Shown piece after piece: positions 31,324 through 42,241 of a DNA stretch of 64,000 nt. A program made the translations under genes and the position numbers. The stretch is taken from assembly GCA_951799445.1 (NCBI GenBank), contig OX637297.1, positions 13,578,001 to 13,642,000 on the forward strand, given 5' to 3'. Source of the DNA: Pseudisothecium myosuroides. Its lineage: Eukaryota; Streptophyta; Bryopsida; Hypnales; Lembophyllaceae. Under the pieces are notes generated by a model, which was given only the letters and a program-made list of their open reading frames with translations, did no database searches and was not told where the DNA came from. Positions within the stretch are counted from its first letter, which is position 1; each line of letters starts with the position of its first letter.

Positions 31324-33364
31324 GGCCCTCATTTCTCTCTCAAACCACCCCCATTCATGTTTTGGGTCTGTGGGTCCAACTTATGTTGGATTTTTTGGCG
31401 ATTTTAGCCAAAGGCACTTCCACGATGTTTTGAGCACGTGGTGCTCCGTTGTTGTTCTATTTTCAGCTTTTGAAGGTCTTGGGGGTCCTTCTTCCTTTGT
31501 GTTTATGAGCTTTGAGTGGTCTTGGATATTATTTGGCTTATTTTTTAGTCATTTTGGTCATTAATTTGTCAGTTGAAGTTCTTTGCTTGAAAGCACTAAC
31601 TTGCTTGGAAGTTCTTTGAGTTTTGTCCTAATCCTAAAGCTCCCCCCTCCGTGCCTTGGCTTTGCCGCCCACTGGGGGGTCTTTAGTGTTTAAGGATTGC
31701 GGTTTTCCAAACTGCGTGTCCGTATTAACCTTCGAGTGCTTCTCTCTTAGTTGGGGACCTCTTTTTGCTATCTCTAAGAACCCTTGGTGTGTGGCCCTCC
31801 CCCCGTACGGTGGAGTTGTGGGCCCCCCTAGGGTCATTATGTTCTAACGGTCTGGGTCCTTCTTTGAAGTTGATTGTTGACGTGTGGCTTCCCCCTTAGA
31901 CGGCGAAGCTTTGATTTCACTGGTACATAAGTCTTAGAGGAAGTGTTAAAACCCGGTTAGATGGCGAAGCTTCGAACTACCCCGTATTCTCAAAGTCCTA
32001 AAGTTGTTGTTAAAACCAACTCGACGGCAAAGCTTTGACCCCCCCGGAAGTTACGTACAAGGTTTAGTTTCCAAAACCTCTTAGAACTAATTCAAGGTTT
32101 AGTCTCCAAAATCCCCCTACGGGTTTAGATCGAGTTACTTTTTAGTCCAGTTTAACTTCGCCTTGGTGGGAGCTCAGCTAGCACGCCTGGGCCCTCCCTA
32201 AAATCCCAGCCAGCCAAGGCCCCAGCCAGCCAAGCCCAGCCAGCCGGCCGGGCCACCACAGCAGCCAGGTCGTGGCCAAATTTTTTTGGTCTTTTTTTCT
32301 TTCCTTTTTTTGTCTTTTTTTTTAGTCTAGGTTCTAGAGAAGAAAAGAAAAAAGAGTGATAAAGAAAAAGGGGGGAATTAAGGCTAGAATCTAAATAGTA
32401 GAAGAAGAAATTAGCATCGTAGAAGTAGAAATTAGCAAAGTAGAAGTAGAAATTAGCATAGTAGAAGTAGGAAAGTAAAATAGTAGAGGAAGGGATTTAG
32501 CAAAAGGACGTGTAAGACAAGATGTTGTAGGGTTGGGAAAGGAACTCGTGTTGAAGCACCAAGTAACCTGCAAACTCATACAATCACTCCACGCACAACT
32601 CACCCAAGCTCTCCACACACCACAATCAAAAACCTTGAGCATTACAAACAAGGAGGGAGATGAAATAGGAGAGAAGCATGCTAGTGGATGGATTAGGGGA
32701 AATCTCAACTAACAAATTTGGACCATTGAGAGAGCGAGCGTAGGAGTAAAAAAGAGCGTGCCCTTGCAGTGTAAAAGAAAGGTCAACGCGTAAGCACTTG
32801 GGAAGACCAAGGCGTAAGTGGTGAAGTCAACGCGTAAGAACTTTGGAAGGCAAAGTCGGTTGGTGTAAGAAGGGATAGAAAGAAGGAGGAGAAAGAAATC
32901 CCACTGCATCTACCACTTCATTCCAAAATCTTCTCCTATTCAAGAATCACTCAAGGAGCCAAGAATCCAAGAGGAAGGGACATGGCCGAGGGGGGGAACC
33001 TCGACCGGTTGATCCATGACCTCCAACATGAGGTGGGCCCCTAAAAACCCCACTCTTCTTTGTTAAAATTTGTCTTAATTAAAAGAAGGCCGAAAGCTAG
33101 AGTAGCATAGACCATAGGTCAGGTCAGATTTAGGTTAGGAGGAAGAAAGAAAGGATCTAGGGGTTTCCAAAAACCTAAAACACGTCCAAATCCGAGCTAA
33201 AACGAAGGAGTTATGAGCGGATGAAGTTAGGGAGTCATGTTGGATGAAACCTAACAAATTTCACCCAAGAGGAACAAGAAAGCTAACATAAAAAGAGGGA
33301 TTAATTTAGGAACCGAAAGTCAAATTAGAATTTAGTTTTGAAATTAGGGCTAGCCATAATTAGC

Positions 33365-33864
33365 GGATGAAGTTTGAAGGACCGATTAGCGGTCAAACTT
33401 CATCCATGGATAACTCTTGATAGGAAACCCCAAATCTAATGTGGTTAGTCAAAGTAAAAAGCTAAAATTAAGATCTCCTCGAAACAAGTCTTAAGTTCTA
33501 AGATTAGTACATTAGTAACCACACTTAAGATCCTTAAGTAAGATTAGAAGGCCGATTAGGGACTTTTAAGATTAAGTTTAGGTTAAGTATAGATTTAGAA
33601 CGTCTTAGAGCAAGGTTAGAGTAACCCAAAGCTAAACCCAGCTTAAGGAAATACCTAAACCCCAAGCAGTTAAGAAGGGATGAGGTCCGGAACAAGTAAT
33701 GGATGAACCCTAGAAGATTTCATCCATTTGAGTCAAGACTTGGTAATTAGGTTAACCTTAGGGGTCAGGTTCATAGCCCAAATCCCAAGTCAAATTGAAA
33801 ATCCGGAGTCCATAGAAAAGCATGGATGAAGTTTGAGGAATCGAGTAGCGGTCAAACTTCATCC
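33365..33864. repeat. Two copies of a 41-bp hairpin
   Basis: GGATGAAGTTTGA and its inverse TCAAACTTCATCC are separated by a 15-base loop at 33,365-33,405 and again at 33,824-33,864, with near-identical loops. Copies of the single arm 'ggatgaa' also occur around them. Confidence 0.6.
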
Positions 33865-34255
33865 ATCCATAACTTTCTCTAGGAGAGTCCAAATCAAACA
33901 AGCTTTATACTTTTGGAAATGGCATGAGGTACTCTTCCATTTAGGATAGATAAGTTTAGACTAAGATTAACTCTTCTCCCAAACCACCAAGCCCTCTTGG
34001 GCTTTGATTCCGACTTAGTCGTTACAACAATTCCAATTAGGGTTTTGTTTTGTTTTCTTCATTATCCGAATTAGGAAAGTCTTAGGAGTATAGAAAAGAT
34101 CCATTGCTTGGAAGGCACAATGGATTGGCGCTAGACACCCATAGATCGAGTTAGAACGGTTATTTACCGAGAGCTTGGTTGTGCTCGCTTCTTACCAAGG
34201 GTGGGTAAACAAGCGCTCACACCGTGCAGGTGAATGAATCAGCCCACTAGGGACG

Positions 34256-34700
34256 GCGTGCAGGACGGATTCATGGACGCGCTGCCTCTGGAGTAAACGC
34301 TTTTGACGGTCTTCCCGTTGCGTGGAGAGCGTCCGCGACGCCCATCACTTCCCTCTAGACGGGCCTTTTCGTCCCAGGCTCGGGATTGTTACTGGTCCAG
34401 CCGTCCTTCTGGACGGGCCTTTCCGTCCCAGGCTCGGGATTGTTACTGGTCCGGCCGTCCTTCTGGACAGGCCTTTCTGTCCCAGGCCCAGGATTGTTAC
34501 TGGTCCGGCCGTCCTTCTGGACGGGCCTTTCCATCCTAGGCCCGGATTGTTACTGGTCCGGCCATCCTTCTGGACGGGACAACCGTCTCAGAGACGTACT
34601 TCGCATCCAAGGGATGGGAAGACCGTCCACCTCGACGGACTGTGCGTCCCTGCTCAGTGAAATTATATGGCCCTGAGGCTTTACTTGCATTTCTAGTCTC
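34256..34700 (+). promoter_or_regulatory. CCGTCC island with 54-bp minisatellite upstream of the kinase-like gene
   Basis: Four units of 53-54 bp occupy about 34,355-34,580; landmark 'ttactggtcc' lies at 34,389, 34,443, 34,497 and 34,550. Each unit holds CCGTCC and GGACGG words. The repeat keeps several frames open, which I do not treat as genes. Confidence 0.6.
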
Positions 34701-34856
34701 TCTTGCACTGATGATGCTCCTAGATCCTGGATTGGAGACAGTCCTTACTTGGGAGCACGGGTACTTGTAGAGGGACTCACTGAAGGACACCTGGTTTTTG
34801 TTCACTGGAATACCCTAATTGCGTCAAAGGGGGGGCCCAATGAATTAGCTGCAGCC

Positions 34857-36455
34857 ATGACGGAAAGACCGTCCGGGAAGAGGAAGGTGTCAGACTGGTT
34901 GGACGCCACTGCCGCCCATGAAGTGGTTTCATCGCCCGATAGCCCGGATTGCGCGTCTGAGCCGGGACAAGTGACTCCTCCTGGCGCCGTGGAGTCGAAG
35001 AAAGAGTAGAGGAAGAAGAAAAGGAACCGACGAAAAATTGATCGGCAGGGGAAGTGGCCGTCGAAGGAAGCAACGATGGCCGTGCACAGGATGGCGTTAG
35101 ATTTTTTTGGGAAATATACGTTGGACCAACTGAACAGAACGTACGTCCAGCTTGGGTCCGCTGGAATGGATCGAATCAGGAACAAGCTGCGCTGTATGTT
35201 CGGGGTGCTCATGAACGAGGAAAAATGGCACAATGATCACCTGAAGGAAGGCTTTGACTAGTGGTTGGAGGATCAAGTTCAAACCTGCATCACGAACCTC
35301 CCTCACGTTGCTGCTAAACTCAGTGGCTTCGATCAGAATGCACCACCGAAGCAAGGAGATGCCGCCGTGTGGCATCAGAAGGTGGAGTGGTGGGCAAAAG
35401 CAATACGTCCACTGTCCAACAGCAATGTGAGCAAGGCCCCCTGGTTTCAAAAAAATCAGGAGCAGGCAATTGGAGTAGGGCAAGCAGGCGCTATACTCTT
35501 CTTGCCATCTATGGTGGTTGTGTATCCCTTGTCGGGCCACACCGCACGGGGAGGGCATGGTCGGGTGCGGAAGGTGTTCCTCCAGAAGTGTCCCCAAATT
35601 CCGGAAACGATGCATCTAGCTGGGAAGATGTCCCTGCCTGGGGATAACTTGCAGAGAAGTTGGGAGAAGTTGTCCATCGAGGCCATGGTATGTCCCGTTG
35701 ACCATCCGGGGGTCATTAAGTTCTTTGCAGTTCACGGGGAGACAATGGAGTGTTTTTTCCACTGGTGGAATGGAGGCACGTTGGCCGACATAATAAATGC
35801 GGACGAGCGTGCGAAGGACTACGGGGAGTATGAAGAGCTTGTATACTACGCCAGCAAACAAGACAAGCAACAGGCCAAGCAAATTATTGCATATCGACGT
35901 AATCGCACCGCTCTTGCGTGGGCCTTGATCTGCATTGTCGAAGCAATCCAACAAGCCTCTGTCCTCCATAATGACATCACACCAGCAAACATTATGTTTC
36001 ACTTCCCCAACGATGATGGCCGAATTGTGTGGATTGGGCTCACGGATTGGGGAATGGCTACCTGCATACAGGAAGCAGTCCCTTCCCGATACACATGCAA
36101 GATTGGATCTAACTTGAAGAAGCTGCGCAACCACTGTTGGTGGGTCGCATCTGAGTTAATGTATGTTATTGGCGCCCATGGAACTGAAATGTCTCCAACT
36201 CATGTTGGTAAAGACCATTGTGTCAACATACACACAGATGGGTATTTAGTTGGGAAACTTGCACAGAAGACATGGAAGGAGGACAGGCGCAATGAGTACA
36301 TGATTCTGGACACTTCGGCATTCGGCGCCTTCAAGGCAACGTTGGGAGAGTTATGCAAGGAGGAGGCTCAACACCGACGTTCGCTGACAACTACAGTGAA
36401 GGTGCTCCAACATTCTAGGCACCTCCTGTGGAATGCTACCGTGATGCCCGCGTAG
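34857..36455 (+). pseudogene. Protein-kinase-like gene with two in-frame TAG codons
   Basis: A single frame from ATG at 34,857 (MTERPSGKRKV) runs about 530 codons, broken only by TAG at 35,007 and 35,259. The N-terminal part is Ser/Pro-rich, then basic (KKKRNRRK). From about 35,520 it shows the protein-kinase fold: glycine loop GGHGRVRKV, beta-3 lysine in LAGKMS, helix-C glutamate in SIEAMV, hinge CFFHWWNGG, catalytic loop LHNDITPANIM (about 35,965; HND for HRD), TDWGMA (DFG variant), ASE (APE variant) and DGYLVGKL (helix F). Catalytic Lys, Asp and Asn are all present, so the ancestor was probably active. The closest known family is not evident. It lies between a CCGTCC island and the hAT transposase on the same strand. 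Confidence 0.7.
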
Positions 36456-36680
36456 AACAAGAGCTCAAGCAAGCACATCCTGAAACGTAAAAACAGATAG
36501 TGACATAGCTCAGTAGTGCCACAATTAGTTTCAGTATTTTGGGGTACTTTTGGGCGGGAGTAGTTTACAGACTGTGAACCTGCTTCACATCCTCTTTGTA
36601 CTCACTTTTTTCCCCCCTCTAAATATGAATAAATCTTCAATTTCCTCTTAAACTACAACACTACCCTTTGCCTTTTTCTA
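36456..36680 (+). other. 3' flank of the kinase-like gene
   Basis: No coding signal; T-rich with 'aatatgaataaatc', a possible polyadenylation region near 36,625. Confidence 0.4.
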
Positions 36681-36689
36681 GATGACCGA

Positions 36690-37030
36690 TGCACAGGGGT
36701 CCGTCCATGTTTGTCACCATCCCGTCCCCCAGCGGACGGTCCGAAGTGTCGTCCCCTCCCAGCATCGGAGGCCGTCGACGACTCGACGGCACCACTTCCA
36801 TAAACTAGCAGAAGATGCCTTCCACTACGTGAGGCCGTCCCGACGGTCCATCCCCGAGTTAGCGTTGCTGTAGGTTGGGAAGTCTATGTTAGCCTAAACC
36901 GTCGCCTCGGGTCCGTCCAGACAAAGACGGGCCCAGACGGCGTCCATCCATAGTGGTAAAACCGCTGGAGGACGGATCCAGAGTAGTCCGTCCACACTCC
37001 ACAGGGGTCCGTCGCTTGACACTGTTCCGG
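36690..37030 (+). promoter_or_regulatory. CCGTCC/GGACGG island upstream of the hAT transposase
   Basis: Contains repeated GTCCGTCC, CCGTCC and GGACGG words on both strands within 340 bp, similar in texture to the islands upstream of the other element genes. Confidence 0.55.
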
Positions 37031-37325
37031 TGGAAATAGTGTCCTTCCACAGCAGGCTGGTATATAATCGTGTTTCCGTTTTTCTCGGAACACCTTTCCC
37101 TGTTGCTCTCTGGTCTGTTGACTTGGTTGGTGTACAACCATTGCGCTAGAACGGAGTTTAGGACGACCGTGTTGGAAGAGCACGTGCCGTGTGAACAGCA
37201 AGTGCTTCCTCCACGCTATACTTCACTCATAATACTAACCTTTTTTTGTATTGGTGGATTCAAGGGTCTGTGGGTTATTGGTTACTTTGTTCGTGGGTGG
37301 TGATTGGACAGAGGAAACAAGGGCA

Positions 37326-40300
37326 ATGGGAGGGTCCCGAAGAATTTGGGATCCATGGTATACCCAAACCGGAAACGGGAAAGTGGAATGCAAGGCATGC
37401 AAAGTGACCATAAGTTACCGAAAGGATCGATTGCTGTACCATTTGGGGTGGAAAGGGAACGACAGTAATAGCCTGCCCGGGGTGAGGTCTTGCAGGAAAG
37501 TGAGTGCAGCGGTGAAAGCCATGTTTTTTAGTTGTAATGGAAACGTGCCACTAGTACCTGTTCATGGAACCGCATGTGAGGAAGAAATAACCTTGCCTTC
37601 CACGTTGCCCTCGGGTGCAACTCGAAATGAACAACAACAGACTACCGCAGTATCTGCATCGGAAGGGGGTGCAAACACTGGTGGGCAAGGGTCTCATGTA
37701 TGATCTTCAGAGGCACCTGGACCTAGTTTGACCCACCCTCGGCCAATGCGGCAATTATCTGTCCAGGAAGGAATGAATACATCGAAGAAACAATTATTAG
37801 ACAAGAAGTGGGCTACTTTTTTTTATGAAGCCAACATACCGTTCAACGTCGCGCGGCACCCTGCCTTCATAGATGCAGTGGCAACAACACCGGAGTCAAG
37901 GGTTCTGTATAAACCTCCGGGCTATGGTGCGCTACGTACGAAGTTGTTGAAATCGGCAAGGGAGGACATGGCAACAACGGTATCTGAGAAGACAAAGGGG
38001 CCAATCCACAAGTATGGGGTGACAATATGCTCAGACGGATGGGACAATGTAACGCACCGCCCCTTGATGAATGTGATGCTGTCATACACAAGTGGAGAGG
38101 TCTTTCTTGGGTCCATTGACACAACAGGGGAATATAAAGACTTAGCATATGTGACGCGCCGTTTGATCGAATACATTGAGGAGGTGGGTCCCGAGAATGT
38201 GGTACAAGTTTGCACCAACAACGCCGGCAACATGCGCGCAGCTGGCAATTTGATCATTGCTCGCTTCCCACACTTGTATTTCCAAGGCTGCTCGGCACAT
38301 GCATTGGATCTCTTACTAGAGGATTGGGGTAAAGAAGACTGGGTGAAGAAGATGGTGAAACGTGCCAAAAAAATTATGAAATTCATAAAAACACACCACG
38401 TGCCTCTCGCCATATTCTGCTGACATTCGCTGGATTTAATATTATTGAAGCCAAATGAGACACGCTTTGCGACCACTTTTCTTATGATAGAGCGCTTGGT
38501 GGAGGTCAGAGAAGCCATAGAGCAGACCATTGTGGATCCTCAGTGGAACGAATATGTAAATAAATTGACTAAAGCCACAACTAGGGCAGCGGCAGCCTCT
38601 GTGAAGAGGAAAGTGCAGAGAGATGCGTTTTGGAGGACATGTATGAACTTCGTGCACATGGTCAAGCCGGTGTTGTTTGCCTTGAAGGAGTTTGACGGGA
38701 AGCGCCCGTGCATGGGCAAAGCGTGGTTAGTGATGAAGAATGTGAAGCACCATGTGCAGAGTTTGCCTGATAAGCCATTGAGGATGGACCTCGACTATGC
38801 CATACGCGCCTTGAACGCATTTAACACTTGCTGGGAGATGTTGGCCAGTGATTTGCACTATGCAGGCGCTCTTTTGAATCCCTTTCTATTGAACGACCAG
38901 TCCTAAATGGATGATCGCGAGGCAAAAGATGCAGTGCTGAATGTGTTGTTGAAATTGTCGGGGGGGAATCAAGCATACGCATCAGCGCTGTCAGAGTACC
39001 AAGCCTTTCAAGATGGTCGAGGAATATTTGGTGGCCTCCCTGATGCCACCACCTTAAATTTAGAACCACATGAGTGGTGGGACCTGTTGGGGGCTGCCGC
39101 TCGAACCCTTGCCCCAATTGCAAGACGTATTTTGGCACAAGTTTGTTCGGCATTGTCGTGTGAATGCAATTGGAGCATGTACTCATTTGTGCACAATAGA
39201 TCCCGCAACAGGTTGAATGTGGATTGTGCAGAAGAGTTGGTCTACATTTACGCAAATTCAAAGACTCTTCGACAGTGTGGTGGTGCAGATCCTACAAAGT
39301 GGTATACTGAAAACATGGTGTCTGAAGACTCAATGACTGAAGCAAACGAGTTAGATGGTCTTGATCGGGGGTCTGTATTTTCGGACCCGTCCAAGGACGA
39401 CTCTGACAACTCAGATGGTCCATTCCGTGCTCCAATACGTAGGGGAGCAAGGCGCAATTCGGCTAATGCCTTTGACAATGGAGATGATTTGTCTCCTGAC
39501 GACAATGGAGACGAAGGAGTCGCTCCTCCAAGCCCCGACATGCCAAATGAAATTGGAGGTGGCCCTACTGAAGATGACAATGAGGTGGTTGTAGAGCAGG
39601 CTGATCGGCCAGAGCTTGAAATAACACCGATTGTAGCACAAGAAGAAAGACCACGGTGCTTGGTGGAAGCGGGTATTGAAATAGGGATTGAAATTAACGA
39701 GGGAACACAGAATGAGGAGGAGGCATTCAGAACCGTTGGCCCCTTGTCTACACAAACTCGTAGGGGAAGATCTGCAAACGTCGCCACCGCCATCACCGCA
39801 CCTGTGGAATCAAGAAGTCAACGCCAACCTACTCCCTTGGATGATCCGCCACGCCTAGTGGACGACCTAAATGTCCCATCTCCCTGCGGATTACGTAGGC
39901 AACCTTCTGGCGACACCCCCCTCTGTGGAGCAGGTCCATCGGTCGGTACCTGACTAGCAACAACAACCCCTGCTATGAATATTTCACTATGCAATCGCTC
40001 TATCGGCTGGTCAAGTGCTCATCTTAAGAAGGTGTCCAAACGTTCACGCGAACAAGGCAACCCAGACACAGAAGGAAGACTTTCTAAAAAAAAAAACGGA
40101 AACGGAAACTACGCAAGGACTCGGGAGCGCAACGATTTGTTGGTATGGACGACTCCACTCATGTAGGGGGACCAAGCACGGATGGTGTCTTAGATACAAC
40201 AGGTCGACAACTTGTTGTGACACTATCCTCTCTCGAACCTCCCTCTTCACGTCATCGCACCAATGAATCGGAGGGGAGCGCTCGCACTACGGCTGAAGAT

Positions 40301-40477
40301 GACGACTCATCATCAGACAGTGGAGAAGAGGATGATGAGATCCCCGGAGATAGTGATTTTCTCATTAATACAGTACTGCGACAGGGCCCAGCACCAGGAC
40401 CTGACGAAGAACCGGCCGCTGTAGTCGACCCTAATGTAGCCGGTCCTAAACCCATTACTAGGGGCGCTAAACGCTAG
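37326..40477 (+). pseudogene. hAT-family transposase, decayed
   Basis: The frame starts at ATG 37,326. Residues about 1-60 resemble a BED-type zinc finger (W..Y, VECKACKVT, LLYHLG). A DUF659/hAT core follows: YGVTICSDGWDN, RPLMNVMLSY, VVQVCTNNAGN, GCSAHALDLLLED, then NETRFATTF. The C-terminal hAT dimerisation region is ECNWSMYSFVHNRSRNRL (about 39,165). An acidic tail and a basic NLS-like stretch after an A11 run (about 40,090) continue in a shifted frame to 40,477. The frame to 39,953 has stops at 37,701 (TGA), 38,421 (TGA) and 38,904 (TAA) and no indel. The second catalytic Asp, expected in the TDNAAN motif, is Asn (codon 38,217-38,219), explained by G-to-A. This copy should be inactive. 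It is the only transposase in the unit whose family matches the 8-bp target duplication. Confidence 0.8.
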
Positions 40478-41026
40478 CATAGATGTAGTCTTGAATGCGG
40501 CATCAGCTTTTCTTGTACCCTGTTGTTTATGTGAGTTGTGTTTTTTGAACCTCTCCGTAAATCTAGTGGACAATGTTTCCAACTACATGTTTTTAAACAG
40601 CGGTGGCCTTTATTCCACCTTGACGTCCCGAACATGCATGTCTATGTCTTTAAATCCTAAACCTTGAACTTGTTGTACATCTAGGTGTATTTTCACTTTC
40701 CGGTCCTTGGTCACAAGGGAGCAGGTTGACAACAATTTATAGCGGCTCTATAGTTGTTGGCAGACTGGACATGAGGTCCTTGGACGGATGCAACAGTACT
40801 CCCACTATGGTTTCCCTCCATCTCTGTGTACCTGTACTTCTAAGTGTTGTGTTTGAAATGTCCGTAGACGGTGATGCAATGAATGATAATTGAATCCAGT
40901 AAAGTCCAAGAACCCAAGGCCTGGTTTGGACACAGGGCCCGTAAATCAGAACCACAAGAGCATAAACCGCGGTTGTCACAATGCCCTAAACTGTTGAATA
41001 TGTCTTCTTTTTTTTGAGAAAGGATG
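40478..41026 (+). other. 3' flank of the hAT transposase gene
   Basis: AT-rich, no coding signal. Confidence 0.4.
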
Positions 41027-41450
41027 TCAACGACGGTCCGTCCACAACTGTGTCCCTCAACCGTCGCCAGAATGGACCGTCCCTGCTGTGCGCAGCGGGT
41101 CCGTCGCCATGAACCGTCCAGAAATGCGTGCACCGGGCCATCCGTACAGTCCGTCCACGTTGAGCCCGTCGATGAGCTCCGTCCCTCGAGTCCGTCGCGG
41201 CAACCCGTCCTCTTCTTTGGACGGACATGCCGTCCACGGGCCTGTCTACTACGACGGGACGCCTCGACCGTCCTATCGATGGCCAGACGTCCCTTCTAAT
41301 CCGAGGCCGTCTCTTCTCCCATCATGATGGCGCCTAACCTGATCCCAACCCTAAACACGGCTTGCCGAACCTATTGCCGCCATTTCGTGGACGTTCCTTC
41401 TGTCAATGCTAGGATTGCCGTCCTTCGTGGACGGCCCTGATGACCGATTC
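41027..41450 (+). promoter_or_regulatory. CCGTCC/GGACGG island upstream of RING-H2 gene C
   Basis: Dense CCGTCC, GTCCGTC and GGACGG words (for example 41,035-41,300). The following 41,530-41,700 matches the promoter side of RING-H2 gene A in reverse ('ggagctggacgga', 'ttggtttgcaaaa', 'ctagctctgaag'). Confidence 0.55.
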
Positions 41451-42241
41451 CAGTACCATGATTAAGGTGAGCGGATTGTGATTACCCCTCCTACTTGCCT
41501 CGGGGAATGACCCCGTATAAGCTCACTTAGTGGTCTCTAGATGGCCATTGTGTTTGCTTTGGAGCTGGACGGACTTGGTTTGCAAAACGCCTTGCCTTCT
41601 AGCTCTGAAGTATTCGTGTTCCGGAGACTGTCATTGTTTCAGAGCGTCCCCCCCCCCAAGCTGGACATCCTTGGTTTGGATAAAGCCTTGGCTTGTAGTT
41701 TGGGAGGAAGCCTAATTGCTGTACCAGTGCGTCCATTTCCTAGCATCCGGTCATTCATTTTTCCGTGGATCAGTAGCAGGCCTACTTCTTTGGTAGGGGA
41801 AGGACAATGGAGAATACCGGGACTCGTGGCTCCGGTGAGAACTTCACTACAACAGCAAAGAAGAAGAGGGGTAATAGAGTGGCATTGGACTACGCCGTAT
41901 TCGATGCGAAGGACTAGGATGCAAAGCCTGGTTGGAAATTGGTCCGTGGTTCATGGAGTCGGTTGCAGTGTTCACGCTTTGTGGATTGGGCACACATATG
42001 CCGTCATTGGCATCGAGATCGATACCCCACTTTTGTAAAGGCTAGTTTCGTGGACATCGACATGTGCGGGCATCCCCGCTTCAAGAAGAGACTAATTGAA
42101 GTGGCAAGAGCATTGTGAGATACAAACACAAAGAAGGACGGACGGTTGACACTATGCCAAATGACTTATGTCGAGGTGTTCTTGGGGCGGACAGTGCAGT
42201 GGAAGACATTCCAGCAAACGCAACGGTCTGGCCGTAAACCA

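Larger units (their letters stand above)
29491..34255. other. Unclassified repeat-rich insertion(s) without recognised genes
   Basis: The segment lacks CCGTCC islands and differs in texture from the hAT sequence on both sides, so it is probably a further insertion. It contains a TTTAGGG tract (29,794-29,816), short open frames at 29,841-30,080 and 30,671-31,033 with no known domain, a strong TATA box at 31,316, three copies of a 'gacggc(g/a)aagcttt'-type word at about 31,900, 31,960 and 32,020, CAGC-rich sequence at 32,200-32,260, a 21-bp 'gtagaagtagaaattagca' tandem at 32,396-32,470, and two related hairpins at 33.4 and 33.8 kb. I could not find its ends. Confidence 0.4.

Noticed and set aside
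34303..34676. Three overlapping plus-strand frames with repeated translations
   Set aside because: The 54-bp minisatellite unit is a multiple of three, so all frames stay open; no domain or codon bias.
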